A stretch of DNA of 64,000 bases from Klebsiella terrigena (GCF_006539725.1 NZ_BJNO01000001.1:124001-188000); one strand, 5' to 3'. Counted from the stretch's first letter, positions 1 to 8,333 are shown. Program-made: numbers and translations. The notes: generated by a model from the sequence alone, not told the origin.

Positions 1-758
1 AGGTACAGGCAGCGGCGAACCAGGTCGTGGTGGGTAAAGGTGACGTCGTTAACCAGCGCCTGCAGGCGTAAATCGCCAAGCCACAGGCGGCGGTCGCGTT
101 TAGGCCCATCTTCGAAAACCTCCTGCATACAGTTTTTCAAGGTCACTACCGAGACCCGGTCGATAGCCTGTAGCTGCGGGTCCGTCGCGGTACCGGGCAG
201 GCAGGTTTCGCTCGCTGAGGTCACGGCATTCAGCCGAATTTGTCCAACCCGCAGGCGGAATTTCTGCGATACGGCCTTCACCTCCACCTTCAGGTAGCGA
301 AAGCAGTAGCGGCGGGGCAGGTTAACCTCTGCGGGCAGCACGTCGAGCCACAGGTCCTGCTGCTGCAGCCAGCTGCTGCTCAGCCAGCCCTGATATTCGC
401 TGAACGGCTCGCAGACTTCGCTGAGGGTTTCGCCGAAGGTAAAGTGCAGATGGGCCGGGGCATCCGGCGGGCTGCCGACGGCGGAGCAGGCGAAAGAGAG
501 GTAGCCGACGTAGTGGCTGCCGAAATCAATAATAAAGCTGTCACCGCTGGTCAGCTCGCGCTGATAAAGCGCTTCGGGCGTGCTGACCGGCTGCGCCCGC
601 CAGCCAAAGATGGCCTGCGGATCGACGTGGGCGTCGATAACCGCCTGCGGTGGGTAAGCCCGGCTGCTGAGCGCCGGCCTGAGCGCCTCGGCGGCGCGTA
701 AAAAGTCCTCGTGGCGGGTCATCGTGACCTCAGAGTTGTGCTGGATAGCCTGTGACAT
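1..758 (-). CDS. GH78 alpha-L-rhamnosidase-like glycoside hydrolase, 5' part only
   Basis: The minus-strand frame stays open from an ATG at 758 to the window edge, giving about 252 N-terminal residues; the stop lies outside. AGAGGA six bases before the ATG supports this start; a second in-frame ATG is at 722. The N-terminal half looks like the beta-sandwich region of family 78 enzymes. Near residue 225 is EDGPKRDRRLWLGD, which resembles the conserved region before the catalytic barrel of GH78 rhamnosidases. No signal peptide is visible, so a cytoplasmic enzyme acting on small rhamnosides is the simplest reading. It diverges from an AraC-type regulator that resembles RhaR, which fits a sugar-induced pair. 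The exact substrate is inferred, not shown. Confidence 0.72.
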   Translation of the reverse strand, partial: MSQAIQHNSEVTMTRHEDFLRAAEALRPALSSRAYPPQAVIDAHVDPQAIFGWRAQPVSTPEALYQRELTSGDSFIIDFGSHYVGYLSFACSAVGSPPDAPAHLHFTFGETLSEVCEPFSEYQGWLSSSWLQQQDLWLDVLPAEVNLPRRYCFRYLKVEVKAVSQKFRLRVGQIRLNAVTSASETCLPGTATDPQLQAIDRVSVVTLKNCMQEVFEDGPKRDRRLWLGDLRLQALVNDVTFTHHDLVRRCLY

Positions 759-961
759 ACTGCGTCCTCTACGTTTATTTATCCGCAGCATAAGACGCCG
801 CCGCCCGCGTCAACCACTCTGGCAATGCCAACGCACCGCGGGAAATGGCACTGATGGTGTGATGGGCTGGTTGGCGATCACAATTCCATAAATCTGGCTC
901 GTGAGAGCCGGTAAAATGCATTATCTTGCCCCTGCGCCGTATGCCGTTTTGGACTTCATTA

Positions 962-1786
962 ATGATGACACTGACCGTTGAGTATTATTTCGCCCATCCG
1001 CAGGACAAGCTGGCGATGTACGCCAGCGACCCCGAAGATAACAGCCATGAACATAGCCACGAGTTTGCTGAACTGGTGATCGTCGAGCACGGGCATGGTC
1101 TGCACGTTATTAACGGCCGACCGCTGTATATTCAGCAGGGGGACGTTTTTTACGTGCAGCCGGGGGACGTGCATTATTATGATGAGCTCGGAACGCTCAA
1201 GTTAATCAACGTGCTGATTAACCCTTTCGTTGAATTTCATTATTTGCAGAATGTTGATGCGCTATTACGCAAATTCTCCGCACAGCAGGCTTCCTGCTAT
1301 GGCTGGCTGGCCCCTGATACCCGCCATATCTGTAAGGGGCTGGTTGAGAAGATATTCTCGGCGGATTTTCAGCGCAGTGAAAACAGCGCGCTGCGCGAGG
1401 CGACTTTCTTTCAGCTGGCGACGACGATACTGCATGCTGAAAGTGAAGCCGAATATAGCAACACAAAATATAAATTACATAAATTACTCACCTGGTTGCA
1501 GGACCACTGTTTTGAAGAGCATAACTGGCAGCTGCTGGCCGATAAATTTCACCTGACCACCCGCACCGCCTTTCGCCATATTAAAGAAGCGACCGGATTA
1601 ACCCCGGATAATTATATAAAACGCCTGCGCCTGGTTTCAGCGAGGGTAAAGCTGCGCGAAACCGATATGACCATTACCGAAGTGGCCTATTTATGCGGCT
1701 TCGCCAACAGCAACCACTTTACCACCCTCTATAAAAAGGTTTTTGGCCTCACTCCCAGCGAAGACCGGCGCCGGCTGCAGCGCTGA
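962..1786 (+). CDS. AraC/XylS-family regulator with N-terminal cupin (RhaR-like)
   Basis: About 274 residues. The N-terminal half is a cupin-like sensor (HEHSHEFAELVIVEHG, then GDVFYVQPGDVHYY), similar in layout to the rhamnose regulators RhaR/RhaS. The C-terminal 100 residues carry two helix-turn-helix motifs, with the family signature around ITEVAYLCGFANSNHFTTLY. The frame is open upstream to a TTG at 926 and an ATG at 941, but neither has a clear ribosome binding site. The tandem ATGs at 962 and 965 fit the family's usual N-terminus; the start is uncertain. It is divergent from the GH78 gene and probably activates it. The shared 203-base gap holds an inverted TGTGAT/ATCACA pair (858-863, 877-882) of unknown meaning. 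Confidence 0.85.
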   Translation: MMTLTVEYYFAHPQDKLAMYASDPEDNSHEHSHEFAELVIVEHGHGLHVINGRPLYIQQGDVFYVQPGDVHYYDELGTLKLINVLINPFVEFHYLQNVDALLRKFSAQQASCYGWLAPDTRHICKGLVEKIFSADFQRSENSALREATFFQLATTILHAESEAEYSNTKYKLHKLLTWLQDHCFEEHNWQLLADKFHLTTRTAFRHIKEATGLTPDNYIKRLRLVSARVKLRETDMTITEVAYLCGFANSNHFTTLYKKVFGLTPSEDRRRLQR

Positions 1787-1811
1787 GCCAGCCGCTGCGT
1801 CAGCGGCTGGC
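1787..1811. terminator. Hairpin between convergent genes
   Basis: GCCAGCCGCTG (1787-1797) and its exact reverse complement (1801-1811) form an 11-bp stem with a 3-base loop. It follows the AraC stop directly and overlaps the stop of the convergent repair-like gene. No U-run follows on either strand, so termination efficiency is uncertain. Confidence 0.5.
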
Positions 1812-2603
1812 GTGGGCTAAATTGCGCATTGCGCGCTGGCAAATACGCGCAGTAGCCGGGGACGGTGATTCGCACAGCCAGCGGGCGCAGAGCGTCTGCA
1901 CCCAGTCGGGGCTATCTTTCCCCGCGTCATTGAGCCAGTTGGCGACGGAATCCTGCACGTAGACCGAGGGGTCGGCGCGCAGCGGGGAGAGGATCGCCAG
2001 CGCGCGCTGCGGCTGGCGCTTGAGCTCGCCGATATGCGCGCACCAGACGCCGCGCGGACGCAGGGCCTCGCTGGCAAAGCGGCGAATGCGATCCGAAGGC
2101 GAGGCGGTCCACGTTGCCAGCTCGGCGATGGCCAGATCCAGCTCCGGTATCAGACGCGGGCGCACGGCCAGCCACGCCCATTCGCGTACGCCGAAATGGG
2201 CGTCATCGGCCAGCGGGCGAATTGCCGCCACGCGCTCGCTGAGCGTCAAATCGGACCGCGCGCCGAGCATAAAGCAGCCCCAGCCGCGAACCGTATCCGC
2301 CGGGTGCGCCAGGCAGCGCTGGAGGGTCGCCGGTTGGGCCTCACTCAACAGCAGGTGCGCGATGCCCGCCATGCGCTTCACAATACCCTGCGCATCGAGA
2401 CTCTCCGCCGCGGCCAGCGCCGACGGCGGCAGCGCCGACGGCGGCAGCGCCGGGAAAACCGCACGCAGCAGCCTCGACTGGCTTAGCGCCAGAACTTCCG
2501 TCAGGTTAGCACTCGCTAACTCGCCTCGCGAGAGGGCCTGCAGGATCCCGGCAGGAATATCCGCGACGCGGGTTGCTCCTTTGCGTTTCTCATTTTCGCT
2601 CAT
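1800..2603 (-). CDS. HEAT-repeat DNA alkylation repair-like protein (AlkC/AlkD-type)
   Basis: This 267-residue protein is built of repeated helical pairs. Tryptophan- and arginine-rich segments (HFGVREWAWLAVRPRL; DRIRRFASEALRPRG; VYVQDSVANWLND) resemble the AlkC/AlkD superfamily of HEAT-like DNA glycosylases, which excise N3- and N7-alkylated bases. I cannot tell AlkC-like from AlkD-like, and glycosylase activity is inferred. Its ATG overlaps the stop of the MarR gene by 4 bases (ATGA), so the two are translationally coupled and probably induced together. A short in-frame 15-bp tandem repeat near codons 50-63 encodes a PPSAL repeat between helical units. Confidence 0.7.
   Translation of the reverse strand: MSENEKRKGATRVADIPAGILQALSRGELASANLTEVLALSQSRLLRAVFPALPPSALPPSALAAAESLDAQGIVKRMAGIAHLLLSEAQPATLQRCLAHPADTVRGWGCFMLGARSDLTLSERVAAIRPLADDAHFGVREWAWLAVRPRLIPELDLAIAELATWTASPSDRIRRFASEALRPRGVWCAHIGELKRQPQRALAILSPLRADPSVYVQDSVANWLNDAGKDSPDWVQTLCARWLCESPSPATARICQRAMRNLAHASR
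2415..2452. repeat. 15-bp tandem repeat, about 2.5 copies, within the repair-like gene
   Basis: CAGCGCCGACGGCGG occurs at 2415-2429 and again at 2430-2444, followed by an 8-base partial copy. The unit is a multiple of three, so slippage would add or remove five residues (PPSAL) without a frameshift. Confidence 0.9.
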
Positions 2604-3118
2604 GACGTTGCTCCTTGTGCCGTCAGCGTAGCGGCCGCGACTTTGTTCAGCAGCCCGGCGAGCAGGGCCCGCTCCTCGGCCGAGAGACCGGCAAAGAGCC
2701 CGCTAATCCAGCGGCTATGCCGGGCAAAAACGCTATCGATGATCTGCTTACCCTTGACCGTTAAGCCAATTCGCATAGCCCGACCGTCGAGAGCGTCGGC
2801 ATGGCGTTCAATAAGGCCATCGCGCTGCAGACCGTTGAGCAGGCCGGTAATGGTTGCGCGGGTGACTCCCGCCTTTTCCGCCAGCACGTTGGGCGCCAGA
2901 CCTTCCGGCGCGGCGTTGAGCAGAAACAGCAGCACAAAGCGGCCTTCGGAAAGACCCCAGGGCGCCAGCAGCGCGGCACAATCGCGATCGATGGCGGCCG
3001 CCAGCGACAGGGTTTGAAAGCAAAGGCGAATATTGTCGAGATCGGCAAGCTGATGGCGTTCAGCCTCCTCTAGCAGAGCGCGGTATTTTTGTTCAAGCTC
3101 CATTGCGGCCTCCGACAT
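2600..3118 (-). CDS. MarR-family transcriptional regulator
   Basis: 172 residues. A central winged helix-turn-helix (residues about 60-125; LAEKAGVTRATITGLLNGLQRDGLIERHADALDGRAM, described here by its ends VTRATITGLL and DGLIERH) shows the MarR pattern with the wing containing D-x-R. The long N- and C-terminal helices would form the dimer interface. The start at 3118 is the first ATG; a second is five codons on. An 18-bp pseudo-palindrome lies two bases upstream of the ATG and is probably the autoregulatory operator. It is the first gene of a two-gene unit with the alkylation-repair-like gene, which suggests that the ligand is a reactive or aromatic compound. The ligand is unknown. Confidence 0.88.
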   Translation of the reverse strand: MSEAAMELEQKYRALLEEAERHQLADLDNIRLCFQTLSLAAAIDRDCAALLAPWGLSEGRFVLLFLLNAAPEGLAPNVLAEKAGVTRATITGLLNGLQRDGLIERHADALDGRAMRIGLTVKGKQIIDSVFARHSRWISGLFAGLSAEERALLAGLLNKVAAATLTAQGATS

Positions 3119-3119
3119 G

Positions 3120-3137
3120 TAGTATGGTGCCTAACTA
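3120..3137. promoter_or_regulatory. Candidate MarR operator
   Basis: TAGTATGGTGCCTAACTA is an 18-bp imperfect palindrome: 12 of 18 positions are symmetric, including the outer four on each side (TAGT...ACTA). It sits immediately before the marR-type start, where a bound dimer would block the leader. Binding is inferred from position and symmetry. Confidence 0.55.
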
Positions 3138-3162
3138 TATGGTCGAGCCAGGGTAAGGTCAA

Positions 3163-3221
3163 CGCTAAAAGGGCGGGCTCCCGGCATCGGTGTGGATAAG
3201 CAGGCCGGCATTAACCCGCCC
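3163..3221 (-). terminator. Probable intrinsic terminator of the flavin reductase gene
   Basis: Read on the minus strand, GGGCGGG (complement of 3215-3221) pairs with CCCGCCC (complement of 3171-3177). An inner GCCGG/CCGGC stem lies between them, and TTTT follows. The large internal loop makes it imperfect. Confidence 0.45.
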
Positions 3222-3236
3222 GCTGCGGCAGGCAGG

Positions 3237-3818
3237 CTACTCTTCCGGCGTGTTCGCCCGAACGTGGCGTCCGCTGGCGACAAAGTTGCCGGTGCCGAGA
3301 TGATGCAGCGTATTGAGCTTATCATCGTCGAACTGCCAGCGTCCGGTGACGAAAACCCGCTCATCGGCGGCGGCGGAAACCACTTCGCCAAACAGGGTAT
3401 CGTACTGCTCCTGAGCGGCGGTGGGTGGCAGCAGCCGACACTCCATCCACGCCAGACACTTCTCCTCAATCAGCGGCAGGCCAAGCTCCGGGCCGTTAAC
3501 CACCGGAATGCCGTAGGCGTTGAACTTATTCTCGTCGCGCCCGCTGATGCTGCCGACCGCGTAGGTCCAGCTGGCGGCTGCCACGCCCGGCACCACGATG
3601 CCGAAGGTCCCGTTGCGCTCAATTATCTCCCGCGTCCAGGCGCTCTTATCGACCACGATGGCGACGCGGGGCGGCGCGAACTCCACCGGCATCGACCACG
3701 CGGCGGCCATCACGTTGCGGCGTCCGGATTGCGCGTCATAGCTGGTTATCATAATGGTGGGGCCGTGATTGAGCAGGCGACTGGCGTACTGAAGTTCGAC
3801 GTGGCGAAAGCGGCTCAT
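3237..3818 (-). CDS. Flavin reductase-like (FMN-binding split barrel) protein
   Basis: 193 residues from the ATG at 3818, which has AAGGAA six bases upstream. The frame stays open another 157 codons upstream, but that stretch has no matching site and is read as non-coding. The protein has the flavin reductase domain pattern: TIMITSYDAQSGRRNVMAAA near residue 20, then PPRVAIVVDKSAWTREIIERNG, typical of FMN-binding split-barrel proteins. It would bind FMN in the cytoplasm and may reduce it at the expense of NAD(P)H. No partner monooxygenase is adjacent, so the physiological role is open. Confidence 0.8.
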   Translation of the reverse strand: MSRFRHVELQYASRLLNHGPTIMITSYDAQSGRRNVMAAAWSMPVEFAPPRVAIVVDKSAWTREIIERNGTFGIVVPGVAAASWTYAVGSISGRDENKFNAYGIPVVNGPELGLPLIEEKCLAWMECRLLPPTAAQEQYDTLFGEVVSAAADERVFVTGRWQFDDDKLNTLHHLGTGNFVASGRHVRANTPEE

Positions 3819-3940
3819 ATGCGTTCCTTGGTAAATGGGTCTGATGCCAGACAACACGTTAAGCCGCAATGAAAATGTAATCAATACGTCATCCAGGCTC
3901 CCTATAGTTGGCGGCACTAAGTCCCAAAGAGGATAACAAC

Positions 3941-4033
3941 ATGTTAGCTCCCCTGTATTTATCGCAGGTGGGCGCGGCCCGGCGGTTTTTGACCGTCGGT
4001 AGAGTATCGCTTTCCCAACGGGGAGGGCGATAA
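3941..4033 (+). CDS. Candidate 30-residue leader peptide coupled to the ABC ATPase gene
   Basis: An ATG at 3941 has AGAGGA at a good spacing and opens a 30-codon frame. Its TAA (4031-4033) overlaps the ATG of the ABC ATPase gene as TAATG. The product begins MLAPLYLSQVG and ends with an arginine/glycine-rich tail; it matches nothing I recognise. The stop/start overlap suggests translational coupling. The last codons also contain the GGGAGGG that serves the downstream gene. It could instead be a chance frame in a long leader. Confidence 0.45.
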   Translation: MLAPLYLSQVGAARRFLTVGRVSLSQRGGR

Positions 4034-4734
4034 TGCGCGCGCTTACCGGCATCAAGCTTGATAGCGTCTCCTTCGCTTTCGGCGCCAATACCGTTCTCAA
4101 TAATATCGATCTGCATATCGAAGCGGGCAGCATCGTCGCGCTGCTGGGGCCATCCGGCTGCGGCAAAAGCACGCTGCTGCGCCTGCTGGCCGGGCTCACC
4201 GTACCCGCCAGCGGCGAAATCCGCTTTGGCGACCGCCTGGTGGCGAAAGCCGGCTGGGGTATGGCCCCGGAGCAGCGCGATATCGGCATGGTTTTCCAGG
4301 ATTACGCCCTGTGGCCGCACATGACCGTGGCGCAAAACATCGCTTTTCCGCTGCGCATGCGCGGCGTGCCTCGCGGTGAACGCCAGACGCGGGTCAACGC
4401 CGCGCTGGTGAGGGTCGGGCTGACCGGCTTTGCCGAGCGTAAACCCTCCGGCCTCTCCGGCGGCCAGCAGCAGCGCGTCGCGCTGGCGCGGGCAATCGTC
4501 GCCGAACCTCGCGTGCTGCTGTTTGACGAACCCCTCTCTAATCTTGACAGCGAGCTGCGTGAGTCGCTGTGCATCGAGATGAGCCGTCTGCTGCGCCAGC
4601 TTGGCATCACCGCCGTCTACGTCACCCACGACCGCCGCGAAGCAGAGCTGCTGGCTGACCGCATTGTGCATTTATCGGCGGGCAGCGTTGCTGCCGTCCG
4701 CATTGTTACTTCATCCTCAGGGGAACCCGCATGA
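4033..4734 (+). CDS. ABC importer ATP-binding protein
   Basis: 233 residues with a complete nucleotide-binding domain: Walker A GPSGCGKST near residue 40, Q-loop, signature LSGGQQQR, Walker B VLLFDEP followed by the D-loop SNLD, and the switch histidine in THD. It ends just after the catalytic domain and lacks the C-terminal TOBE region of longer FbpC/PotA-type subunits; in this it resembles ThiQ-size proteins. It overlaps the binding-protein gene by 4 bases (ATGA) and would energise the double permease encoded third. The family handles ferric iron, thiamine, phosphonates or similar small solutes; the sequence does not say which. Confidence 0.9.
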   Translation: MRALTGIKLDSVSFAFGANTVLNNIDLHIEAGSIVALLGPSGCGKSTLLRLLAGLTVPASGEIRFGDRLVAKAGWGMAPEQRDIGMVFQDYALWPHMTVAQNIAFPLRMRGVPRGERQTRVNAALVRVGLTGFAERKPSGLSGGQQQRVALARAIVAEPRVLLFDEPLSNLDSELRESLCIEMSRLLRQLGITAVYVTHDRREAELLADRIVHLSAGSVAAVRIVTSSSGEPA

Positions 4735-5699
4735 AATCCGTTATGACCTTTAAGAAAGGAGCTGCGCTCGCGATGATGCTGTCGGCCACGATGATCTCCA
4801 GCGCCCACGCGCTAACCGTTTACACCGCCGGTCCCGGCACGCTGGCGAAAGGCCTCGCCAGCGGTTACGAAAAGAAAACCGGCGTTAAGGTCAATATCTT
4901 CCAGGCCACCACCGGCAAGGTGATGGCGCGGCTTGAGGCCGAGCAGGCCAACCCGCAGGCGGACGTGCTGATCTCCGCCTCGTGGGACACCGCGGAAGAT
5001 TTGCACGCTCGCGGCTGGCTGCTGGCGTATCAAAGCGCCAACGCCGATAAGGTCCCGGCCAATCTGAAATCGGCTGATTACGTGGCGCAGGGCATTTCGG
5101 CGCTGGGGATCGTCTGGAACAGCAAAAGCGGCACGCCGGAACCGAAGGAGTGGCGTGACCTGACGGAAGCGGCGTTTAAGGATAAGGTGACCACCCCGGA
5201 CCCGGCGCTGTCCGGCGCATCCCTGGATTTGCTGATCGGGCTGCAGAGTGGGATGGGCGATAAGGCCTGGGCGCTGTTCGATGCGTTGAAAAAGAACGGA
5301 ATGGTGGTCAGCGGGCCGAATGCGCAGGCGGTGACGCCGGTGATGCAGGGCGCGAAAGCGGCGGTATTCGGCGCGGTGGACTACGTCTCTTACGGCAATA
5401 TTAGCCAGGGCGAATCGCTGAAGGTGATTTTCCCGGCCAGCGGAACGGTGATTGCGCCGCGCCCGATGATGATCCTGAAAACTACTCCGCACGCTGACGA
5501 TGCCAAAGCCTTTGTCGACTACGTCCTGTCGCCGGAAGGCCAGGCGATGGTGGCGGATGCCTGGCTGATGCCGGCGCGGTCCGACGTGCCGGCGAAGCGC
5601 CCGCTGCTTAACGAGCTGAAGGTTCTGCCGACCAGCGGCGACGGCAGCAGCGAACGCCGCGCGGTGCTGGCCCGCTTCAACACGCTCTTCGCGCAGTAA
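4731..5699 (+). CDS. Periplasmic solute-binding protein of the FbpA-like ABC importer
   Basis: 322 residues with a clear Sec signal peptide ending in AHA near residue 27. The mature protein starts LTVYTAGPGTLAKGL and continues with the pattern of type-2 binding proteins for Fe3+, thiamine, sulfate or 2-aminoethylphosphonate. The paired tyrosines typical of ferric-binding FbpA are not obvious, so iron is not a safe call. It is coupled to the ATPase gene by an ATGA overlap and followed after about 50 bases by the permease gene. Substrate unknown. Confidence 0.88.
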   Translation: MKSVMTFKKGAALAMMLSATMISSAHALTVYTAGPGTLAKGLASGYEKKTGVKVNIFQATTGKVMARLEAEQANPQADVLISASWDTAEDLHARGWLLAYQSANADKVPANLKSADYVAQGISALGIVWNSKSGTPEPKEWRDLTEAAFKDKVTTPDPALSGASLDLLIGLQSGMGDKAWALFDALKKNGMVVSGPNAQAVTPVMQGAKAAVFGAVDYVSYGNISQGESLKVIFPASGTVIAPRPMMILKTTPHADDAKAFVDYVLSPEGQAMVADAWLMPARSDVPAKRPLLNELKVLPTSGDGSSERRAVLARFNTLFAQ

Positions 5700-5750
5700 T
5701 CTGCCTTCCCCTCGCCGCGGCGGGGGGACCCTCGCTTGCAGGAAAATACG

Positions 5751-7403
5751 GTGAATCAAAAACTCATTTCTGGCGCCACGCTAGCGGCGCTGCTGGTGCT
5801 GGTGGCGCTGCCGCTGTTTTTTATCGTCTTACAGGCGATATTTCCCCACTTCAGCGCCGGTTCGCTGTCCGGGGCGTTTAGCGGCGTCGCGACGCTGTTT
5901 GCCGATCCGCAGCTGCCGGCAATGCTCGGCGGCACCTTGTGGATCGCCGGCGGCGTGGCGCTGGTCAGCGTCGCCATCGGGCTCCCGCTCGGCGTGCTGC
6001 GCGGGCTGTTCAATCTGCCGCTGCCGCGCCTGTGGGACCTGCTGTTCTTAATTCCTTTTCTCACGCCGCCCTATATCGCCGCGCTGTCGTGGATGCTGGT
6101 ATTGCAGAGCAACGGCTATCTGCAGCAGCTCACCGGCTGGGATCTCAACGATCTGCTGTTCAGCCGCAGCGGGATCGTGCTGGTGATGGCGCTGAATATT
6201 TTCCCGGTGGTCTATTTTGCCGTCTCCCGCAGCCTGCTGGCGAGCGGGCAGCGGCTGGCTATCGTGGCGCGCGTGCACGGCGCCAGCGCCTGGCGCGCCT
6301 TCTGGCATATCACCTTGCCGATGCTCTCTCCGGCGCTGGCGGCGGGCATGCTGCTGGCGTTTACCCTGGCGATTGAGGAGTACGGCGTTCCTGCGGCGCT
6401 GGGCTCCCGGGCGGGCGTGGTGATGCTGACCGTCGGAATCGAGAAGAAGCTCGCCGACTGGCCTATCGATCTCAACGGCGCGTCGCTGCTCTCGCTGCTG
6501 CTGATCGTCGTCGCGCTGCTGGCCTGGTGGCTGCAGCGCCGGCTGGTGGGGGATAAAGAAGTGACCAGCGTGACCGGCAAACCGGGCGAGAACAGCGGGG
6601 CGACGGCGGGCTGGTTTACCGTTCCGGCACTGCTGCTGATGGCGACGGTCGCCGGGCTGGCGGTGGTGCTGCCGGTGGCATCGACGGTGGTCACCAGCCT
6701 GATGGGCACACTGTCGGGCGGGATCGGCGCGGATAATTTTACCTTTAACCACTTTATTGCGCTGTTTAACCAGCAGGGCGATGCGCTTTCGGCGCTGGGG
6801 ACCAGCCTTTCGCTGGCGCTGGCCTCGGCGCTGATTGTTGGCCTGCTGGGGCTGGTGGCGGCGTGGCTGGTGCTGATCCAAAAAATCCGCGGCAGCGCAA
6901 TTATCGATGCGCTGTCGCTGATGCCGGCGGCGCTGCCCGGCGTGGTGGTCGGGGTGGGGCTGATTCTGTTGTGGAACCGCCCGTTCTGGCCGGTTTCGCC
7001 GTATAACAGCTGGTTTATGCTTCTGCTCTCCTACTGCTGCCTGCTGCTGCCGTGGCCGGTGCGCTACGTGGGCAGCGCCCTGCGCCAGCTTGGTAATAAT
7101 CTGGAACCGGCGGCGAGGGTGCATGGCGCTTCGCCGCTGCAGGCGCTGCGCCTGATCGTCCTGCCGCTGGTGTTTCCGGCGCTGCTGGCGGCGATGCTGA
7201 TGGTGTTTGCGGTCGCCTCGCGCGAGCTGGTGACCTCCCTGCTGCTGGCTCCGGCGGGCACCCAGACCGTGGCGGTGTTTATCTGGCGTCAGTTTGAGCA
7301 GGGTTCAGCGGGACAGGGGATGGCGATGGCGACGCTGACCCTGCTCACCGGCCTGACGCTGATGCTGAGCGCCCTGGCGCTGATGCAGCGCAGCGCGCGC
7401 TGA
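5751..7403 (+). CDS. Double-domain ABC importer permease
   Basis: 550 residues from the GTG at 5751, which is preceded by CAGGAA; an upstream in-frame TTG at 5736 lacks such a site. The protein contains two membrane halves in one chain, each with an EAA loop (ARVHGASAWRAFWHITLP near residue 175 and ARVHGASPLQALRLIVLP near residue 455). About twelve membrane spans are expected, as in FbpB/ThiP-type permeases. Together with the preceding ATPase and binding protein it makes a full importer. No dedicated regulator is adjacent. Confidence 0.9.
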   Translation: MNQKLISGATLAALLVLVALPLFFIVLQAIFPHFSAGSLSGAFSGVATLFADPQLPAMLGGTLWIAGGVALVSVAIGLPLGVLRGLFNLPLPRLWDLLFLIPFLTPPYIAALSWMLVLQSNGYLQQLTGWDLNDLLFSRSGIVLVMALNIFPVVYFAVSRSLLASGQRLAIVARVHGASAWRAFWHITLPMLSPALAAGMLLAFTLAIEEYGVPAALGSRAGVVMLTVGIEKKLADWPIDLNGASLLSLLLIVVALLAWWLQRRLVGDKEVTSVTGKPGENSGATAGWFTVPALLLMATVAGLAVVLPVASTVVTSLMGTLSGGIGADNFTFNHFIALFNQQGDALSALGTSLSLALASALIVGLLGLVAAWLVLIQKIRGSAIIDALSLMPAALPGVVVGVGLILLWNRPFWPVSPYNSWFMLLLSYCCLLLPWPVRYVGSALRQLGNNLEPAARVHGASPLQALRLIVLPLVFPALLAAMLMVFAVASRELVTSLLLAPAGTQTVAVFIWRQFEQGSAGQGMAMATLTLLTGLTLMLSALALMQRSAR

Positions 7404-7482
7404 GCCGCTCGACCGCACAAAAATACCGGTGAGGCGGGAAAAATACGCTATAAATGACGCACACCGAATGCTGGAGACATTG

Positions 7483-8328
7483 ATGAGCCCATTTTTACGC
7501 GCCTATTTTTCTCGTCTGGGCTGGACGGGAACCCCTGATGCGTCGATTAACACCCTGCGGACGCTGCATATCCACCACAACAGCGCGATCCCGTTTGAGA
7601 ACCTCGACGTTCTGCTGCCGCGGGAGATCCATCTGGACGATCGGTCGCTGGAGGAGAAGCTGATTAACGCCCGCCGCGGCGGCTACTGCTTCGAGCAGAA
7701 CGGCCTGCTCGAGCGGGCGTTGAGTGAAATTGGCTTCACGGTACGCAGCCTGCTGGGGCGCGTGGTGCTGGCGAATCCGCCGCAGATGCCGCCGCGAACC
7801 CACCGCCTGCTGCTGGTTGAGGCGGAGGGCGAGCGCTGGATTGCCGACGTCGGCTTCGGCGGGCAAACGCTGACGGCGCCCATCAGGCTGCTGGCTGACG
7901 TTGAGCAGCAGACCCCGCACGGGGTTTATCGCCTGCTGCACGAAGGCGAGCGCTGGACGCTGCAGTTCAGCCATCACGAGCACTGGCAGTCGATGTATCA
8001 TTTCGATTTAGGCTGTCAGTTTGCCGCCGATTACGTGATGGGCAATTTCTGGTCCGCCCACTGGCCGCAGTCGCATTTTCGCCACCACCTGCTGCTGTGC
8101 CGCCACCTGGTTGACGGCGGGAAGATGACCTTAACCAACTTTCACTTCACCCACTGGGATAGCAGCCGGGTGGTGGAGAAGGTTGATTTACCCGACGTGG
8201 CGGCGCTGTATGAAACGCTGCAAACGCGATTTGGCCTCGGGGTGGAGGATCCGAAACACGGCTTTTCGCTGGCCGAACTGACGGCGGTAATGGCTGGCTT
8301 TGAAACGCATCCACAGGCGGGTAAATAG
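7483..8328 (+). CDS. nhoA: Arylamine N-acetyltransferase
   Basis: 281 residues from the ATG at 7483, the same length as E. coli NhoA. The cysteine-protease-like triad is readable: Cys69 in RRGGYCFEQN, His107 in PPRTHRLLLV and Asp122 in WIADVGFGG. It transfers acetyl groups from acetyl-CoA to arylamines, arylhydrazines and N-hydroxyarylamines in the cytoplasm. In E. coli nhoA lies beside yddE and narV; here the citrate-lyase cluster separates it from narV, so it marks the left edge of an inserted block. The frame is open further upstream to 7429, but the homologous start is at 7483. Confidence 0.95.
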   Translation: MSPFLRAYFSRLGWTGTPDASINTLRTLHIHHNSAIPFENLDVLLPREIHLDDRSLEEKLINARRGGYCFEQNGLLERALSEIGFTVRSLLGRVVLANPPQMPPRTHRLLLVEAEGERWIADVGFGGQTLTAPIRLLADVEQQTPHGVYRLLHEGERWTLQFSHHEHWQSMYHFDLGCQFAADYVMGNFWSAHWPQSHFRHHLLLCRHLVDGGKMTLTNFHFTHWDSSRVVEKVDLPDVAALYETLQTRFGLGVEDPKHGFSLAELTAVMAGFETHPQAGK

Positions 8329-8333
8329 GGCAT

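Noticed and set aside
858-882. TGTGAT...ATCACA pair as a CRP site upstream of the AraC gene
   Set aside because: The spacer is 13 bases, not the 6 required for CRP.
3819-4289. N-terminal extension of the flavin reductase frame
   Set aside because: Overlaps the ABC ATPase gene antisense and lacks a ribosome site, whereas the ATG at 3818 has one.
6048-7124. Long frame antisense to the ABC permease
   Set aside because: Low-complexity Arg/Gln/His-rich product expected from the complement of a membrane protein gene.
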